Assembly: GCA_030141605.1 (NCBI GenBank)
Contig: JAQGDQ010000057.1
Span: 560,001-620,000, forward strand
From: Tubiluchus corallicola
Taxonomy: Eukaryota; Priapulida; Priapulimorpha; Priapulimorphida; Tubiluchidae
Length of the DNA stretch: 60,000 nucleotides
Reading direction: 5' to 3'
Positions 11,901-48,130 of the stretch are shown here, one piece after another; positions within the stretch are counted from its first letter, which is position 1, and every line of letters starts with the position of its first letter. A program made the position numbers and the translations under genes. The notes beneath the pieces were generated by a model. That model was not told where the DNA came from, ran no database searches, and saw nothing but the letters and a program-made list of their open reading frames with translations.

Positions 11901-14900
11901 AGTGCTTATAATTGTTACTGCTTACCTAGATTACTTGGATTTACCCTAACAAACAGATTCATTAATGAACATACAACTTTTCCTGAATAAATCTGTAGAA
12001 CGTGTTATTTAGCATTCTGCCTAATTGCCGATCAAATGAGCCATCTGTCCTATTTCTAAGAGGCTTCTTCTGAAGTCTAGACAATTTCTTTCCAACCTGT
12101 AGTAGGTTGAATTAGCATTGTAGCCTACCCAATGCTATCTTATCTCCCGGAGGCTTCAAATTGAGGATATTCTGAGGCCCAAGTAACTAGGTATGGTCTA
12201 TTGTTATATTACGAATACTTGTATTTATCTATAATGTACCGTCTAGCCATACATTGTCTTCTCATGTACTAATTTTATCTTACTAAAACTTGGCTAGGTC
12301 ACTGTGTAGTAGGCCAAAAACTATCACTGTACTAATATAAATAATCTGCTTAATCATCTGTTAGTAAATACCAATTTTTGCATAATAATTATATGCATTT
12401 TTAATCACTTATTCTTGGCTTTTCTTCAGCCAAAAAATACAACCAAGCAGAAAGATGCAATACTAACAAATTCATGATTATTTATTTGTCTGTGAGAAGA
12501 TTATGTTTTTGAAACTGGGGTATGATTTAGACTCCAGTCTAGCTCTCCCACTTTTTTCGATTAAATAAATTTCAAAAATAAACAAATAAACTGCAATCGA
12601 CGAAACCATTTATCTTATCAAGTCAACATGCTGCACATTACGTTTTTGAGATCACAGAACCCAACCCAACTTGAGATGGTTGATAGGATTAGAATCCAAC
12701 TAATTTTCCTTGGCAGTTCCCTAAAAAATGGCAATGAATTGGCAGAGGCCACAAGCTGTTCAGATGCTTCTGTAGATTCTCTGGATAAATAGACATGACC
12801 ATTTTCACTGATGAAGCCATTTTCTTAGTGGTCACACAACCATTTTGTTACTGATGGGGTTTCACATTACCTAACTTCTTTCGCTAAGCACACACTGTGT
12901 GATCATTCAGCTATGACCCTCCGCTATCAAGAAAGGCATTGTACTTTGTCCCACTCAAATGTGTAGTAGTATCATTACCAAAAAGATTTTTGTCATATGT
13001 CTGTTATTTTTGTGTTAACTAACACAAATTAACTCTTAATGACATTGAATAAAAAATACTAGTGAGTCACCAGTGGTGACAATGAATGAAAAAATTCCAC
13101 AATTAAAAAGAAAGGAAAACATGATGTTTCATACTCCCACTGTGTAGTTCATGTTCAGGTGAAAGTAAAATCTCCAAAAATAGAGTTACTAATACTAACT
13201 TGCTATAGAGTTTTTAGTCTATATTGTTGTCACATAAAAAGTATAACCTAGTAAAAAGGATACAACCACGTAGAAAAAGCACAGTAAGTAAAAGACAAGG
13301 AGAAACACTGACATATAAGATTACTGGCAACAACCGCAGAACAGAGTGCAACACAATAGAAATTAATGTGTTTCTCCATTTTGTTTTTTATTTGCTATTT
13401 TTCTGTCTTTTCTTCTTTGTGCTTGTTTCATTTTAAATGTGAGATATCTTTATCTATTAACTGTAAATAAAAGACTCCTCAAAAATCAGTATTACTAGTT
13501 TCATGTGACTTTTTTGTTATGTATCTTTCACCTGGAAATGAACTGCTGTGGTAATTCAAAATGTTGTTCTTCCTTCTTTTTTCTAATTGTGGGATTTTGG
13601 GATTGATTCATTTTCTATTAATTACTTTTCTTAATAGCTTTGATTTGCTTTCTCGTGGTAAGTGGTGTCTATTTTTTGCTTGTGCAATAATTTGATAAAT
13701 TTGTTTGGGTTTGTTTCAAGTTACATTATCCTGTCATTTCCTGAAACTTTTTCCTGATTTTGTTAGCATTTTGTAAATTAGTTGCCTCTCATCTGGAAAC
13801 TTTATAGATGTAAAGTAACCTCTGTGTCTTCATACAAAATTGCTGCTAGTTTTCACTTCATGTATATTAGTTTAGTTATAAGCATATATGTTGCAACACT
13901 AAGCAATATTGTTATCTCACAATGGCTAAATTGATTTTTTAACTATACTTAATAGGTATGTAACATATGAATTGAAGCATGCTGAAAAGCAGTTGGATTG
14001 GAACTTCAGTCTTCATTCTGCCTTTGTTATCGTATTTACTGTGATAATGCAATCAATTCTGGCTTTATTGCTCGTCCAGGCAAGACAAAACTTTGGTCTG
14101 CCAAAAATGGCCGTTGTGCTTTCATTTGTGTCTCCGGTGTCATTTCGTTTGCTATGTTTTCCAGTAAGAGCAATACAGTATACACCAGTGGCAGCTCTAG
14201 TTATTCCTGCCACATATCTCATCATCTTGCTCTCGCTGGAAATTAGAAATTTTCTCAACAGCATTGAAAAGACAGTGACGTGGGCAAGATATGTTGTGAA
14301 ACACTTTGGTTTACAAGCATTCTTAGAGAGCCAGTGGAGTCGACTGCAGGTTCCACACGTTTTACGTGTTTTCTGGCTGACACGATTAGCTGAACAAGCT
14401 GTGTACATGTCTGCTGATGTACTACATGTACAATACGACACGTATGGTGTACTGGTATTAACATTTGCTGATGTTGTTGATGTGATGAAAGCACTCATGA
14501 TTAGCGGTTGTGATACAATAGTCTCTCTGCTTGGTATGACTAGTGTCGTGTCGCGGGTGGCACATTACTGTGGTTATCTAGTTCAGTTGTTTTTGAACAG
14601 TGACGATCAGGAAGAACAAAGCATAGGCACAGTGTCAGCAGTTCTTTTCTTTATACTAGCACTGCAGACAGGGTTGGTTGGTTTGGAACCCGAAAAACGG
14701 TTGCAACGGTTGTATCGTAATATGTGCCTTCTGGCTACAGCTTTGATGCATTTTTTTCACAACATTGTTCATCCACTGTTGATGACACTGAGCGCATCTC
14801 ACATCAAATCCGTCCCACGTCACTGTCGGGCTCTCACCGTGTGCGCTCTCCTGATGATCGTGCCTTGCGTTTTTCTAGCGTACTTGTGGAGCTTACACAA

Positions 14901-15513
14901 TATGAGTACATGGCTGTTAGCTGTGTCTGCTTTTTGTATTGAGCTCATCGTAAAAGTTATCATTTCCTTGCTCATTTATGCACTATTTTGTATTGATGCA
15001 TGTCGTGACACGTTTTGGGAGCAACTAGACGACTATGTTTATTGTATAAAAGCCGTTGGTAACACAATAGAATTCATGTTTGGTATTTTTCTGTTCTGCA
15101 ACGGAGCATGGATTTTATTTTTTGAGTCGGGTGGTGCAATACGAGCTTTTATGATGGTCATTCATGCGTATTTCAACATATGGGCTCAAGCTCGAGAAGG
15201 ATGGAAAACATTCATGAAAAGACGAACGGCCGTACGTAAAATCCGGTCACTCCCATCTGCCTCTGCAGAACAGTTAGCCACATTAAACGATGTTTGTGCA
15301 ATATGTTACTCAGAACTGAATACAGCTGTTGTCACACAATGTGGTCACTATTTCCATGGTGTTTGCCTTCGGAAGTGGTTGTATGTCCAAGATAACTGCC
15401 CCTTGTGTCACGGTAAGGTGTATGGAGTAGAAGACAAAAGCCCCGCTGACCAGCCTAATGCCCAAGATGCACCGGATTTACCGGACAATCGACGACACCT
15501 AAATCCAGATTAA
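8746..15513 (+). CDS. RNF139: RNF139/TRC8, ER membrane RING-H2 E3 ubiquitin ligase (complete, 3 coding exons)
   Basis: RNF139 is a multi-pass ER ubiquitin ligase involved in turnover of sterol-pathway and misfolded membrane proteins. Exons 8746-8932, 11586-11697 and 13956-15513 join in phase to give 618 residues; human RNF139 has 664. The N-terminal TRC8 region contains many hydrophobic spans and the family signatures VLRVFWLTR, ISGCD, VLFFILALQTGL, LSASH and HAYFNIWAQAREGWKTFMKRR. The RING-H2 domain (about residues 547-584) has all eight ligands: CAIC, QC, GH, FH, VC and CPLC. The segment KINSLP-like KIRSLP before the RING and the LRKWLYVQDNCPLC core place it nearer RNF139 than RNF145. The acidic tail is shorter than in vertebrates. 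The start ATG has a strong context (gccATGG), and MAQAW...VALRVP-like VVLRVP matches the family start. Confidence 0.95.
9148..9464 (-). mobile_element. LINE ORF2 C-terminal fragment, frameshifted
   Basis: The minus strand reads KLYVQYSCTNITKGFFSNHV followed by VQKWNNL in one frame. It then shifts frame into NDANAPNIDLF. This is the usual extreme C-terminus of CR1/Jockey-type ORF2 proteins (GHSxKLF...NIRxxFFSxRVVxxWNSLP...NAPxxxxFK). A second, more intact member lies at 33265-33550. Confidence 0.65.
9734..9984. repeat. Tandem duplication, two copies of about 126 bp
   Basis: The segment beginning ATATTAATATTTAAGCTC (9734-9859) is repeated directly at 9860-9984 with only a few substitutions and one short indel. 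High identity suggests a recent duplication. No coding or RNA signature was seen. Confidence 0.85.
10522..11237. mobile_element. Non-autonomous DNA transposon with CAGTAAG...CTTACTG ends
   Basis: The left end CAGTAAGCCCTTGCTTAGCA and the reverse complement of the right end CAGTAAGTCTTCGCTTAACA form imperfect terminal inverted repeats, and each is flanked by TA (10520-10521 and 11238-11239). The GCTTAACGAC-rich ends and TA target resemble pogo/Tigger-type elements. At about 716 bp with no transposase frame it is a deletion derivative. Confidence 0.75.
11586..11697 (+). CDS. RNF139: RNF139 coding exon 2
   Basis: This 112-nt exon codes ITASVVMFLLDTVQLLEAYM followed by WCVTVGILFLSGWWNN, membrane spans of the TRC8 N-terminal domain. 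The acceptor is textbook: a perfect TACTAAC branch point at 11554-11560, a T-rich tract, then TTTTTAG at 11585. The donor is AT|GTGAGA. The frame is also open upstream to 11393, but that stretch is intron because the phase of exon 1 fits only the 11586 start. Confidence 0.88.
11698..13955 (+). other. RNF139 intron 2
   Basis: A 2.26-kb AT-rich intron. No repeat family, RNA gene or additional exon was recognised. The open frame at 13224-13436 has no recognisable content. Confidence 0.7.
13956..15513 (+). CDS. RNF139: RNF139 coding exon 3 (bulk of protein, RING-H2)
   Basis: This exon begins after an acceptor ending AATAG and completes a methionine codon split across the intron (AT|G), then reads YVTYELKHAEKQLDWNFSLH. 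It codes about 518 residues: most of the membrane domain, the cytosolic linker, RING-H2 and tail, ending at a TAA stop. It is the only long protein-coding open frame in the window and has the highest local GC. Confidence 0.97.
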
Positions 15514-16289
15514 TGCTATTTACGAATATAAGTCGATGAATAGACTCCTTATTCATATACAAATTACATAAATCAATAATGAATATATAAATATATTAGT
15601 AGCATCATATGCATAGTTGTTACCAAGGTATATACATATACACTATGTGCAATAATTTTAAAAAAATCAAGTGGCCTGTGTTATTTTAGTATTATGGCAA
15701 GTAAATTATAATTGTGTTACAGAGTCTATTTAAAACAATGCTTCCCATATTAATGCTGTAAAAATCATTGTTACTATTCATTTTTGCAGAAAGGTATTTT
15801 TGTTTTTAAAGATACAAATGATTGTTAAACATGAAACTAATTAGTGTATGCTTTTGTACTGCAGTCATCTTTGGTTAATTTTTTGTGGTTCCTCAGCTTT
15901 AGTTCAAATGTAGTTGACAGTCAAATATAACTTCACACCTTTAATCACATTCACTCGTTATATCTTGAAGGTAATATATTATCTGAAACTGACTCTAATG
16001 ATGCATAACTTGTACGAGACATGCCTAAGTCAACTATCCTTTGACTTCTCCACCCAGCTGTTTTTGATGCAGCTCATTCAATTAAATTTTCCCTAAAAGG
16101 TTTGAATTTCTTCGTGATAGAATTTTTAACAGTTTGGTGACTCGCTTGTGTGCAGCATGACATGCAGAATCTCCAATACAGCTGTTGTTTTATTATTAAC
16201 GCCTGCAATATTATGGAATGTACATTCAGTGACTTTTCGCTATCCCAAAGTTACTATATACTGAAGAATATTCTCCAGTAGTACAAAAG

Positions 16290-16410
16290 GTCGAGCCAAG
16301 AAATAACTAGCGTGACAATTGCTATCATTGTTAGCATGTTAGTGTAAAGGCCAGAACCAAGAAAGAACTATACCACCACTACAGTGTCATTGTTAGCATG
16401 TTAGTATAAA
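16290..16410. repeat. Diverged two-copy direct repeat
   Basis: Two adjacent segments each contain GA(G/A)CCAAGAAA(T/G)AACTA followed by TCATTGTTAGCATGTTAGT(G/A)TAAA, with a spacing of about 60 bases. The middle parts have diverged, so this is an old tandem duplication downstream of RNF139. Confidence 0.6.
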
Positions 16411-16742
16411 CAAAGATAGAAAAGTAGAAAGACGTGATTATGCAACAGAAATTACTAAACGATTATTATTATTAGTAGTATTATTATCAAACAAGCAGTC
16501 ATATTAACACAGTATAATAATAAGCAAGATTAGTCAATAATTTAAATTTGGCGTCGTAATTATGGTTGAATGTAACCTGACCCAGCAAACTGTATAATGG
16601 GGTTAACTTGCCACATTCGGATGTATTTTGTCTTGCCCCAAAATAGCTCCATTACAGTCAATGTGCACTTGAAATTATAGTCTGTAAAGACTTTATACTA
16701 ATAGGTCAACTAATGCAACATTGCAGTTAGGTCTGAATTTTC

Positions 16743-16748
16743 AATAAA
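16743..16748 (+). terminator. Candidate RNF139 poly(A) signal AATAAA
   Basis: This is the first canonical AATAAA on the plus strand after the RNF139 stop, implying a 3' UTR of about 1.2 kb. Variant hexamers closer to the stop (AATATA near 15585) could be used instead. Confidence 0.35.
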
Positions 16749-19700
16749 TTTTACATGTGGTATTTTGAGGAAAGTTCTACTGTAACTTCCTAGAGATGCA
16801 GTCTTTAGAAAAAGTGGTCTAATGATTAGTTTCCAGAATTTTTTAAATATTTCTTTTAATTGTTTATAATTTATAAGAGATTTGATGGCTCGATATTGAC
16901 TGCATCAAAATTCTGCTGACAACATCTGATAACCTAACTAGGTCACCTGCAGCATCTTAGCAAGTTTCACACCTTTTGCACATTGGAACAATTTCATTGG
17001 TGCAACAATGTAAAATTTAACTTTTTCTTGCTTCTGTTTAGTTGAAAGTTTTCCATGTTTTATGTAAAAAAAATCAGTGAATGTTGATGACTTTCCATTC
17101 TGTGAATGCAAAAATTTGCTTAACTATACAAGAAGCGAACGTGATTTTCTATTTTTAGCCCTTGGTTGATCAGCTGACCAGGTCAGGTTACAACTGTTGT
17201 TAATTTGAGTGACCAAGACAACCCCATACAGCACAACAATTAAGTGGATGATAAGTAAGACAACAGTTAATAATAACTACTTTAGTAAAAATAAGAACAG
17301 TGAACACTGCACATAAATACCAGAAACAAGGGCTTCTCAACGGCTTCTTTCACGTTTTCCATTAGCCAATAGCTGTGACAATGCTGTCACAGCACAACAA
17401 AAACTAAACGCTAAGCTACCTTGCTTCTGATATGAGCGGTAATTAAAAAAATACAATGCAAGCTTTCAAGTTTATACTACAAATGGCGCAATTGTCTGGC
17501 AAATATTAAGTGCATTAAAACATTTTACTATAAATGTACCAAAGTAAGCAAATTATAAAGGATATATCATGGAAATGATAAATGTAGCTTCATACAAATA
17601 GTATTTTAACATTTATTATGAAAACAGAAAATCTGACAGAAACAATAATAATATTCGTATCGAACAAAAATACCTAATAAGAAAACTTCCCTTATACAAA
17701 CAACAGCAGCTGCCGCCTGGCTTTTATATATACATACACACAAACATATCTATATATATATAAGCTACAGATAAAAATGTAATCAAAAATAAACCCCAGT
17801 AAATTTTATACAGGTTAAATTAAGGACTACAACACAAATGATGGGAGGTTTGTGTGCGTGTTATACATCCTAGTCATAAGCCAGTGACAGCTATTGTCTC
17901 TCGTGTATATCCAATTAATAAAAAAAGATTTAATTTACAATAAAAGGTGCCAGAGCAATGAAAATCATCTTGTATCAAAGTACACGTATTATACCAATAG
18001 CGAAATAAACCAAGACACATGGCTAATCAAAACTGACATTTAAAACTAACTAAATTAATCGACGAGTAAAAGCATAAAAACTGGTGAATCCAAAAATAAT
18101 TAAATAACAGAAAATAAACTTTCGCAAAAATTAAATCTGAATGCCTCTTTATCATTAACTTAGTTTTTCCAACACGTATAATATGACCACAATGGTAATT
18201 TGCCATGACGGGATTAATAAAACAACGAAAACCAATCAACATAGGAAAATTTACTGCTAAGGCAGCCGTCTATAGAATAATGACAATCCTGGCTTTGTTA
18301 TCAGTGTACATGCATATTATCATACTATAATAGTGTTATTTATATGGAAAATATGACTACACAATGGATATAGCAAAATTTATGTATTATTAAAATAACG
18401 ACGCTTGTTACTTTTTATCCAAAATACAAATAATGTTCTTTCGTAAGTGCTTAATTATTAATACAAATGATTCACCTTGGGCACAAATGATAATTAACAA
18501 TAACAGGCAAACAATGGCTACTAACATATTCACCTGTGAATAATTATTGCACATTGGGTCTGGCAATTGTAATGAAAGACTGCCGCCATCTACTGCACTT
18601 GCCTAGAAAGAAAGCATTTATCAAATTTCTTTATTAGTTTGACAAAGACTAAGGCATAAGTAAGTTTGCGAAAACTGTATATGTCGCATTGTATGATTTT
18701 GTCTTATCCACACATCAACTCCTTAAAGGTCTTCAAAATCAATGTGTCATTTTTGGATCGAAGTCTACACAGTAACACTTTTATTCATAATGATTACATA
18801 ATCTCTTACGTGTACACTGTAATAAGACATTTTCTAGAATAAGTGATTACAAGAATCCTTTGTAAATTTTCCTGTTTTAGTAATAATCTTAGCATAAAAA
18901 TGACCAAATTGGAAGCCGTTAACTGTGCAAACAGTTTATCGGCAAGTGCAGCAGAGTGAACTTGCATAATACAAAGTTCTAACAATCACAATTGCCTGAT
19001 TTCACTCGAGGCCAATAAGGAAAATTCATGTGAGCAACTTATTTTTCAACAGACCAAAAGAAAATTAGCAAGAAATAACAAAATCAGTATATTATATCCA
19101 AGAAATATCAATAAAAAGTAAAAATGATGATGGCAGCTTAACTTTAGAACAGCAAACCCTGTAGCTGCTGCCTGACTTATGGTGAAGATTAATAACTTAT
19201 TAATTTATAAGAAGATATAAACCAACATAATATAAATAAATTAAGGTAAGAAATGAGGGGTTATCTCAACTATGTAATACATCCATAGAAAACTTGCGCA
19301 TTCGAAAGATGCGCAGACGTAGGAAGATCGAGAAGTTGAAGAACACAGAAGTGTCAAGTGTGACGCAGAGCGCGTAATTGCCGGTTATCACATGCGGCGG
19401 CAGCACGAGCACAAATGAAAGATTCAGCACACCGCCCCCTGGACAGCAGCGACACACCGCGGCCAATAATAGCACCATAATGACTGCGACAAGGTGCAAT
19501 ACCTGTGCCCCTCTCTATCAAGTCTCCTCATTTGTTTTTATCATATTTACCAGAAATCCTATTAAACATTCAGAAAAATACAAAAATGTGGAACTTTAAA
19601 AACAGTAACTTTTATAATAATTACAAAGAGCTATATATTAAATCTGTCTTACGTACTTGTACTTTTATACTATAATAAAAACTTTTAAAATCTCCATTAC

Positions 19701-21148
19701 TACATTCACAGGCATTAATCAGAAGTGAGTAATAACACATAATAATAATAATAATAATACCAGAAAAATAAAATTCGTACCCATATCATTTTCGTGCAAG
19801 TGTGGTTTGACTCTGCAGATAATTGAAATACTAAACACCGCCCCATCGTCACCTCACACTTTAACAATTGCCTAAGTATTGTCCATGCCGTTAACTAGAC
19901 ATGGAAAGAAAAGACGTCGTTATGTGCTGTCCGCCACATCATACAAGCTAAATAAGCGATTTCAGCAGCATGACGGCACAACCGTCTTACCAACACACAT
20001 TTGCCTATAACACTGTGCACACACAGTAACTGACAACATTCATATTTAATTACAAATCTATGGGATTAGCGCGAGCTAGTTATGTTATTCTCACATGCCA
20101 CGCCAGACCAACATTTATCACATGTAATACAGCGCTCGCCATTTTAATTTATGGTAATAAAAATCATTCTGAATTTATACATCAAGTAGGAAAGGCGATA
20201 AATATTAACATATTATTATAATGAGATGATTACACACACGCAGATACCACACTGCTACTATGCATTTTTTTACGCATTTTTTACCTTTTATACAATTGCG
20301 ATAATTTTAATAAATGTGAAAAAAGAACATCATTAAAAATTCAAAAATCTACACGCTACGAGAACCATATTGATGAGACTAAATAATACACGAAATAAAA
20401 AAATAAGAATTACCGATAAAAATTCATATATATATGTGTGTGTATATATGTTATATGTCACAAAGATGAAACTGCCGCTCTAACAACGAAAGCCATCATG
20501 CACTCACGGGTGTACAGAGTGAGCAAAAAAAAACAATGATTCCCGGTTGAATCACAGCAAGTAGATTAGAGTATTTAAATGAAGGGAAATATTTAGATTC
20601 GCTGCGGACCACAAAATTTCCACCTGGCTTGTGGTACACTTCAGCAGGTATTTCAAGAAATCAACCGTAATGTCGAAAATACTGAAATTGGGAAAGTACA
20701 AAGCAAGACTTATTTATGCAGTGAATGTTATTAACAGTAAAAAAGCTCAGCATTTCTCACCCATTGAACTCTATAATAGATGCCGATGTCATAAGTACAA
20801 CTGCTGCACCAACAATCAGTATAATTTTGTTTACCAGTCTTCTCATATTACAGATTTTGTTAAAAGTCAGTAACACCAAATCTGAGAGTGCAACACACTG
20901 ATCAATGCAACAAAGAAATACTGGTCAGACAATAGCAGAATGTAAATTTGATGAATCCTGCGGAATATACAAACAGCACAAAGTAGAAAATGACTCAAGA
21001 GCACCGGTGCATTAGGTGACTTACAAATCTTAGCAAAACATTCGTAAAACATAAAAATGTGAGAAGCGGATATAAGAAACGCGCTCTACATGCCCACATT
21101 AGTTCAAAATAAACCCACATTTTGTCAAAAAAGGAACTTGCTGATCAC

Positions 21149-21154
21149 TTTATT
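21149..21154 (-). terminator. Candidate CPEB poly(A) signal AATAAA
   Basis: A canonical AATAAA on the minus strand about 1.28 kb downstream of the CPEB stop codon. It is the nearest exact match seen. Use of this site is an inference. Confidence 0.3.
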
Positions 21155-22431
21155 GATTAATAATGAAGAAACTTATTTGTCTCCCAAATTTAAATGCTAA
21201 ATACAAATAATAAAGTTCTATTTCAATCTGAAGAGTCACACAAGCGCGCTTGACTAGACATATTAATAATATTATCACCACTTCACTATATTATCTGCAC
21301 AGTTAGCTACTACCTACTAAAGCTCAATTACTTAGCTATAACTGGCTGCTAAGGGACTAGCTAATGTTCTCAACTCTATTTTTTTTTTAAATCAAGACGC
21401 CTCGATCGCGTACGTTTTACTATATCATTAAAGTTACCCAGAAACGCGTAAACTGCCTAATCTACGCGCGCCTACAGATCTATTGCATATGACGTAATTG
21501 CAGAATTTCTGCTTACAAATTCTACGCTGCAGCAGTTTTGATCAAAAGTTGCTGAGACATGTGAATTCCATATCAACAAGCAAATAGCAAAAACTATAAA
21601 TTAAATTACAGGTAATCACATCTATAGATAATATAAACATCATGGTTTAAAAAACGTACTAATCTAATTAATCTGGAAATCTTTGGTTTGGTGAGATCAA
21701 TTGTAAGCTTTCTCAAGGCTACACAAACTGGCTGACTAAAGCAAGGGTTGATTGATGCTACGACGAAGGCAAGCTTTTGACAAAAAACTTCCATTAGGTA
21801 ATTCCTCCAGTTAATGTAGCCAAGGTCAAGTCATCAATAAGCTTTGGTTCATGCTAACATGAGGTAACAAACACATTACAAGATGAATATACTCCAAAAT
21901 AAACGTAGAAATTCCAGCAGACGTCAGCAGGTATTTTATCAATGGTGCAACTCGCATCAGATAAGTACCCCCTTAAACTACGCCCCTATCACAGTCGTCC
22001 AAGAATACGAAAGGCACAACTTTCCTCTAAAGAACAATTAACAAAACGACATTTCGAGTTCTTGGACGACATCGACATTTCAGTATTAAATACCCTCGCT
22101 GAAACATGAACCAACATCTTGAAAAATTATCAGTTTAACAGCAATCAAAAATACCGTATATATTAAAAACTGTGTTATTAAATAGGGATATCACATTACA
22201 TATTAACGTTAGTTATCATAGACAACTAGACACATTGGGGGTTTGGAGGAGTATGCTCACTGGAAAGCGTTTTTATCATGAAGCAAATCACTGAAAAACA
22301 AAACACCATTTATAGAAAATACAATATAAAAACTTCCTGTTCTTCCATAAGCACTACTGCAGAGCTGAGTGCTGAAATGTCAAAAACTAATCAGGTCCAA
22401 GCAAAATCGGCATTGCCGTCATCATGGTCGT

Positions 22432-45810
<23,379 letters not shown>

Positions 45811-45835
45811 CTGCATGCAAAATAAATAAATAAAC
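45811..45835 (-). promoter_or_regulatory. Microexon 3' splice site with overlapping UGCAUG (Rbfox) and UGC motifs
   Basis: In transcript sense the acceptor reads TTTATTTATTTATTTTGCATGCAG. UGCAUG (45814-45819), the Rbfox hexamer, directly abuts the CAG, and two UGC triplets lie between the U-rich tract and the splice site. UGC at this position is the known signature for SRRM4-type (eMIC) activators of neural microexons. The motifs are seen directly; binding is inferred. Confidence 0.55.
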
Positions 45836-45934
45836 ATCCTGTTATAGTTGTTAGTTAAACATTGTAAGCACACAGTTAAACTATAACATTTAATTAACAT
45901 GATTAGTACAGATGTGCTTAATTGACGTTAAAGT

Positions 45935-46650
45935 CAGGGTTTCACGGTGCGGCGACTTTTTGCGACGATCGAAAATTTTCTAAGCCCAGATGTCGCCAAA
46001 AATTCTGACGACCGTGTTTTGTCACAAAACATTCGGGCGAACTTCTAAATAATCTCGCGCAATTTTCGTTAAATTTTTGCGCATTTGGGGTTTTTTCTCC
46101 AGCGAAACTCGCAAGAAATTCGCACGACATGTTTGCGCAAGTTTGGCAACTTTTGCGACACTTATGCTACATGGGGAATGTTGCACGAGTTTCACGCGAG
46201 TACATGCTATCACTTCACGATAATTTTACAGAGTTTTCGCAGAAAGAAGTGAGGCACAACCGAGGCACTCCAAAATGACGCCAAAATGTTGAAAAACAGT
46301 CGCAAAATCGTTGCAGCATTTTCAAAAGTGTCTCAAAATGTTCTACAAGATTTTGCGAATTCTGAAATTGTTGACGAATATAGACAACATATTTGCGCAT
46401 ATTTGGCGCACGTTCAGAAAACTTCATGATAGTTGGCGGCGACGCTTTAGCGAGGTGGCAAGTTTTGCGATTATCACGACAAACTTTAAACATTTTAAAA
46501 ATTTTTGCCGAAGCTACCAACATCTTGACGTCTTCTGGCGAACACCCGCAAATGTTTTACGACAATTTGGACAACTGTTGGACCATAGTTGGCGACTGTC
46601 GGACGAAATTTTCGCATAGTCGCCGAATCTGCGAGCGCCGTGAAACCTCG
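45935..46650. mobile_element. CpG-rich non-autonomous DNA element with CAGGGTTTCACGG ends
   Basis: The left end CAGGGTTTCACGGTGC and the right end GCGCCGTGAAACCTCG are inverted repeats. The roughly 716-bp interior is unusually rich in TTGCGAC/GTCGC words and CpG compared with its surroundings. CAGGG termini suggest a hAT-like origin, but no convincing 8-bp target duplication was found. Overlapping open frames on both strands inside it are by-products of its composition. Confidence 0.65.
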
Positions 46651-46738
46651 GATAACAAAGCAACTGTTAGTAAAACAAAGCATAAGGTCACGGTAAAAAA
46701 ATTACTGTTGCACTTAACTAATGAATTGATTAAAATTT

Positions 46739-47120
<382 letters not shown>

Positions 47121-47144
47121 ATGTTAATTATAATTATAATTATA

Positions 47145-47211
<67 letters not shown>

Positions 47212-47215
47212 GAGA
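47121..47215. repeat. (ATT)n microsatellite
   Basis: TAATTA words followed by an uninterrupted ATT run, immediately next to the palindrome. Long poly-Ile and poly-Asn open frames over it are artefacts of the repeat. Confidence 0.95.
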
Positions 47216-48054
47216 TAACGACGGCGACGATCATGATGAATTGATGATAATAATGACAACAAAGATAATGATTGATATAGTCACACTGGCATGTATTCAC
47301 TTTACAAAGCACTATATCTGATTTAGCCTGTACATTAAATTACCATGTGAGTCAAATTTTATATAGTAAATGTATCAGACAAGAATAGGTGATTGGGTTG
47401 TCACAATGCCAGTATTTCGTAACGTTAACATTGTGCGGAGTGAGGCAAGTCTAGGCCATAACACTAAGTCTTGAAGCCAATGAAAGAGCGTACAAGTGGG
47501 AAGGCTGCATTATGAAAAGGATCATGAGCACACCACAAATGTTCGAAATTATACAAAACGTCCTGTTAAAGTTTGGACTGATTTTCAGTGTGTTAAATAT
47601 TCGTGGACAAGCCTAACAAAGAATAGATAATCCCATACAGCGACCCTAAATTAGAATATTTCGCGGCCCTGGATCAGCCTCTAAAGTAAAGCCTTTCATC
47701 CTTCACAAGTGTTATTACTGCGCAACTAATGCGCTATCTGGGACTACTGGGGTAAAACTTTACGTTCACCCTCTGCGTACACTGGATTCCCTGATCATCC
47801 AAATAACTCACAGACGCCCCGTTTCCTGACCATACCTCCCTGACATCGCCACGTATAGGATTGCTAAATAATGTATAGTCGCTTTTAGTAACTAAATTCA
47901 GATGAGTGAAGTAAAAAACACACGTTAAAAACCATTTACTCTGAAAGGTTAACAGCCTTAATATCATACAGTAGCGTTTTTAACACAAGCAGTAAGTTGT
48001 AAAGCTAAAAGATATAACAAGCAAGGATTGGATACATTTAAATTTCATGTTTGG

Positions 48055-48130
48055 CGTGAATAACGCACCTGCGTCACGCCGCGTGAATAAATCGCGTGAC
48101 GCGTGAAATTTAAAAGCGTGCGCGATTGTA
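48055..48130. other. CpG island-like patch with clustered GCGTG words
   Basis: Within about 75 bases there are five GCGTG words and one inverted copy (GGCGTGAATAACG, CGCGTGAATAAATC, GCGTGACGCGTG, AGCGTGCGCG). The surrounding DNA is AT-rich and poor in CpG. GCGTG is the core of AHR/ARNT-type sites, but a decayed mobile element end is equally possible. Confidence 0.4.

Larger units (their letters stand above)
15514..22431. other. Convergent intergenic region between RNF139 and CPEB
   Basis: This 6.9 kb lies between the two stop codons and should hold both 3' UTRs. It contains TA-rich dinucleotide runs near 17740 and 20430 and a short AAT run near 19740. No conserved exon or RNA gene was recognised. 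The minus- and plus-strand open frames at 19266-19599 overlap each other and carry no domain. Confidence 0.6.

Noticed and set aside
47121-47321. Open frame with a run of isoleucines (and an opposite-strand asparagine run)
   Set aside because: It is the translation of an ATT microsatellite, with no other content.
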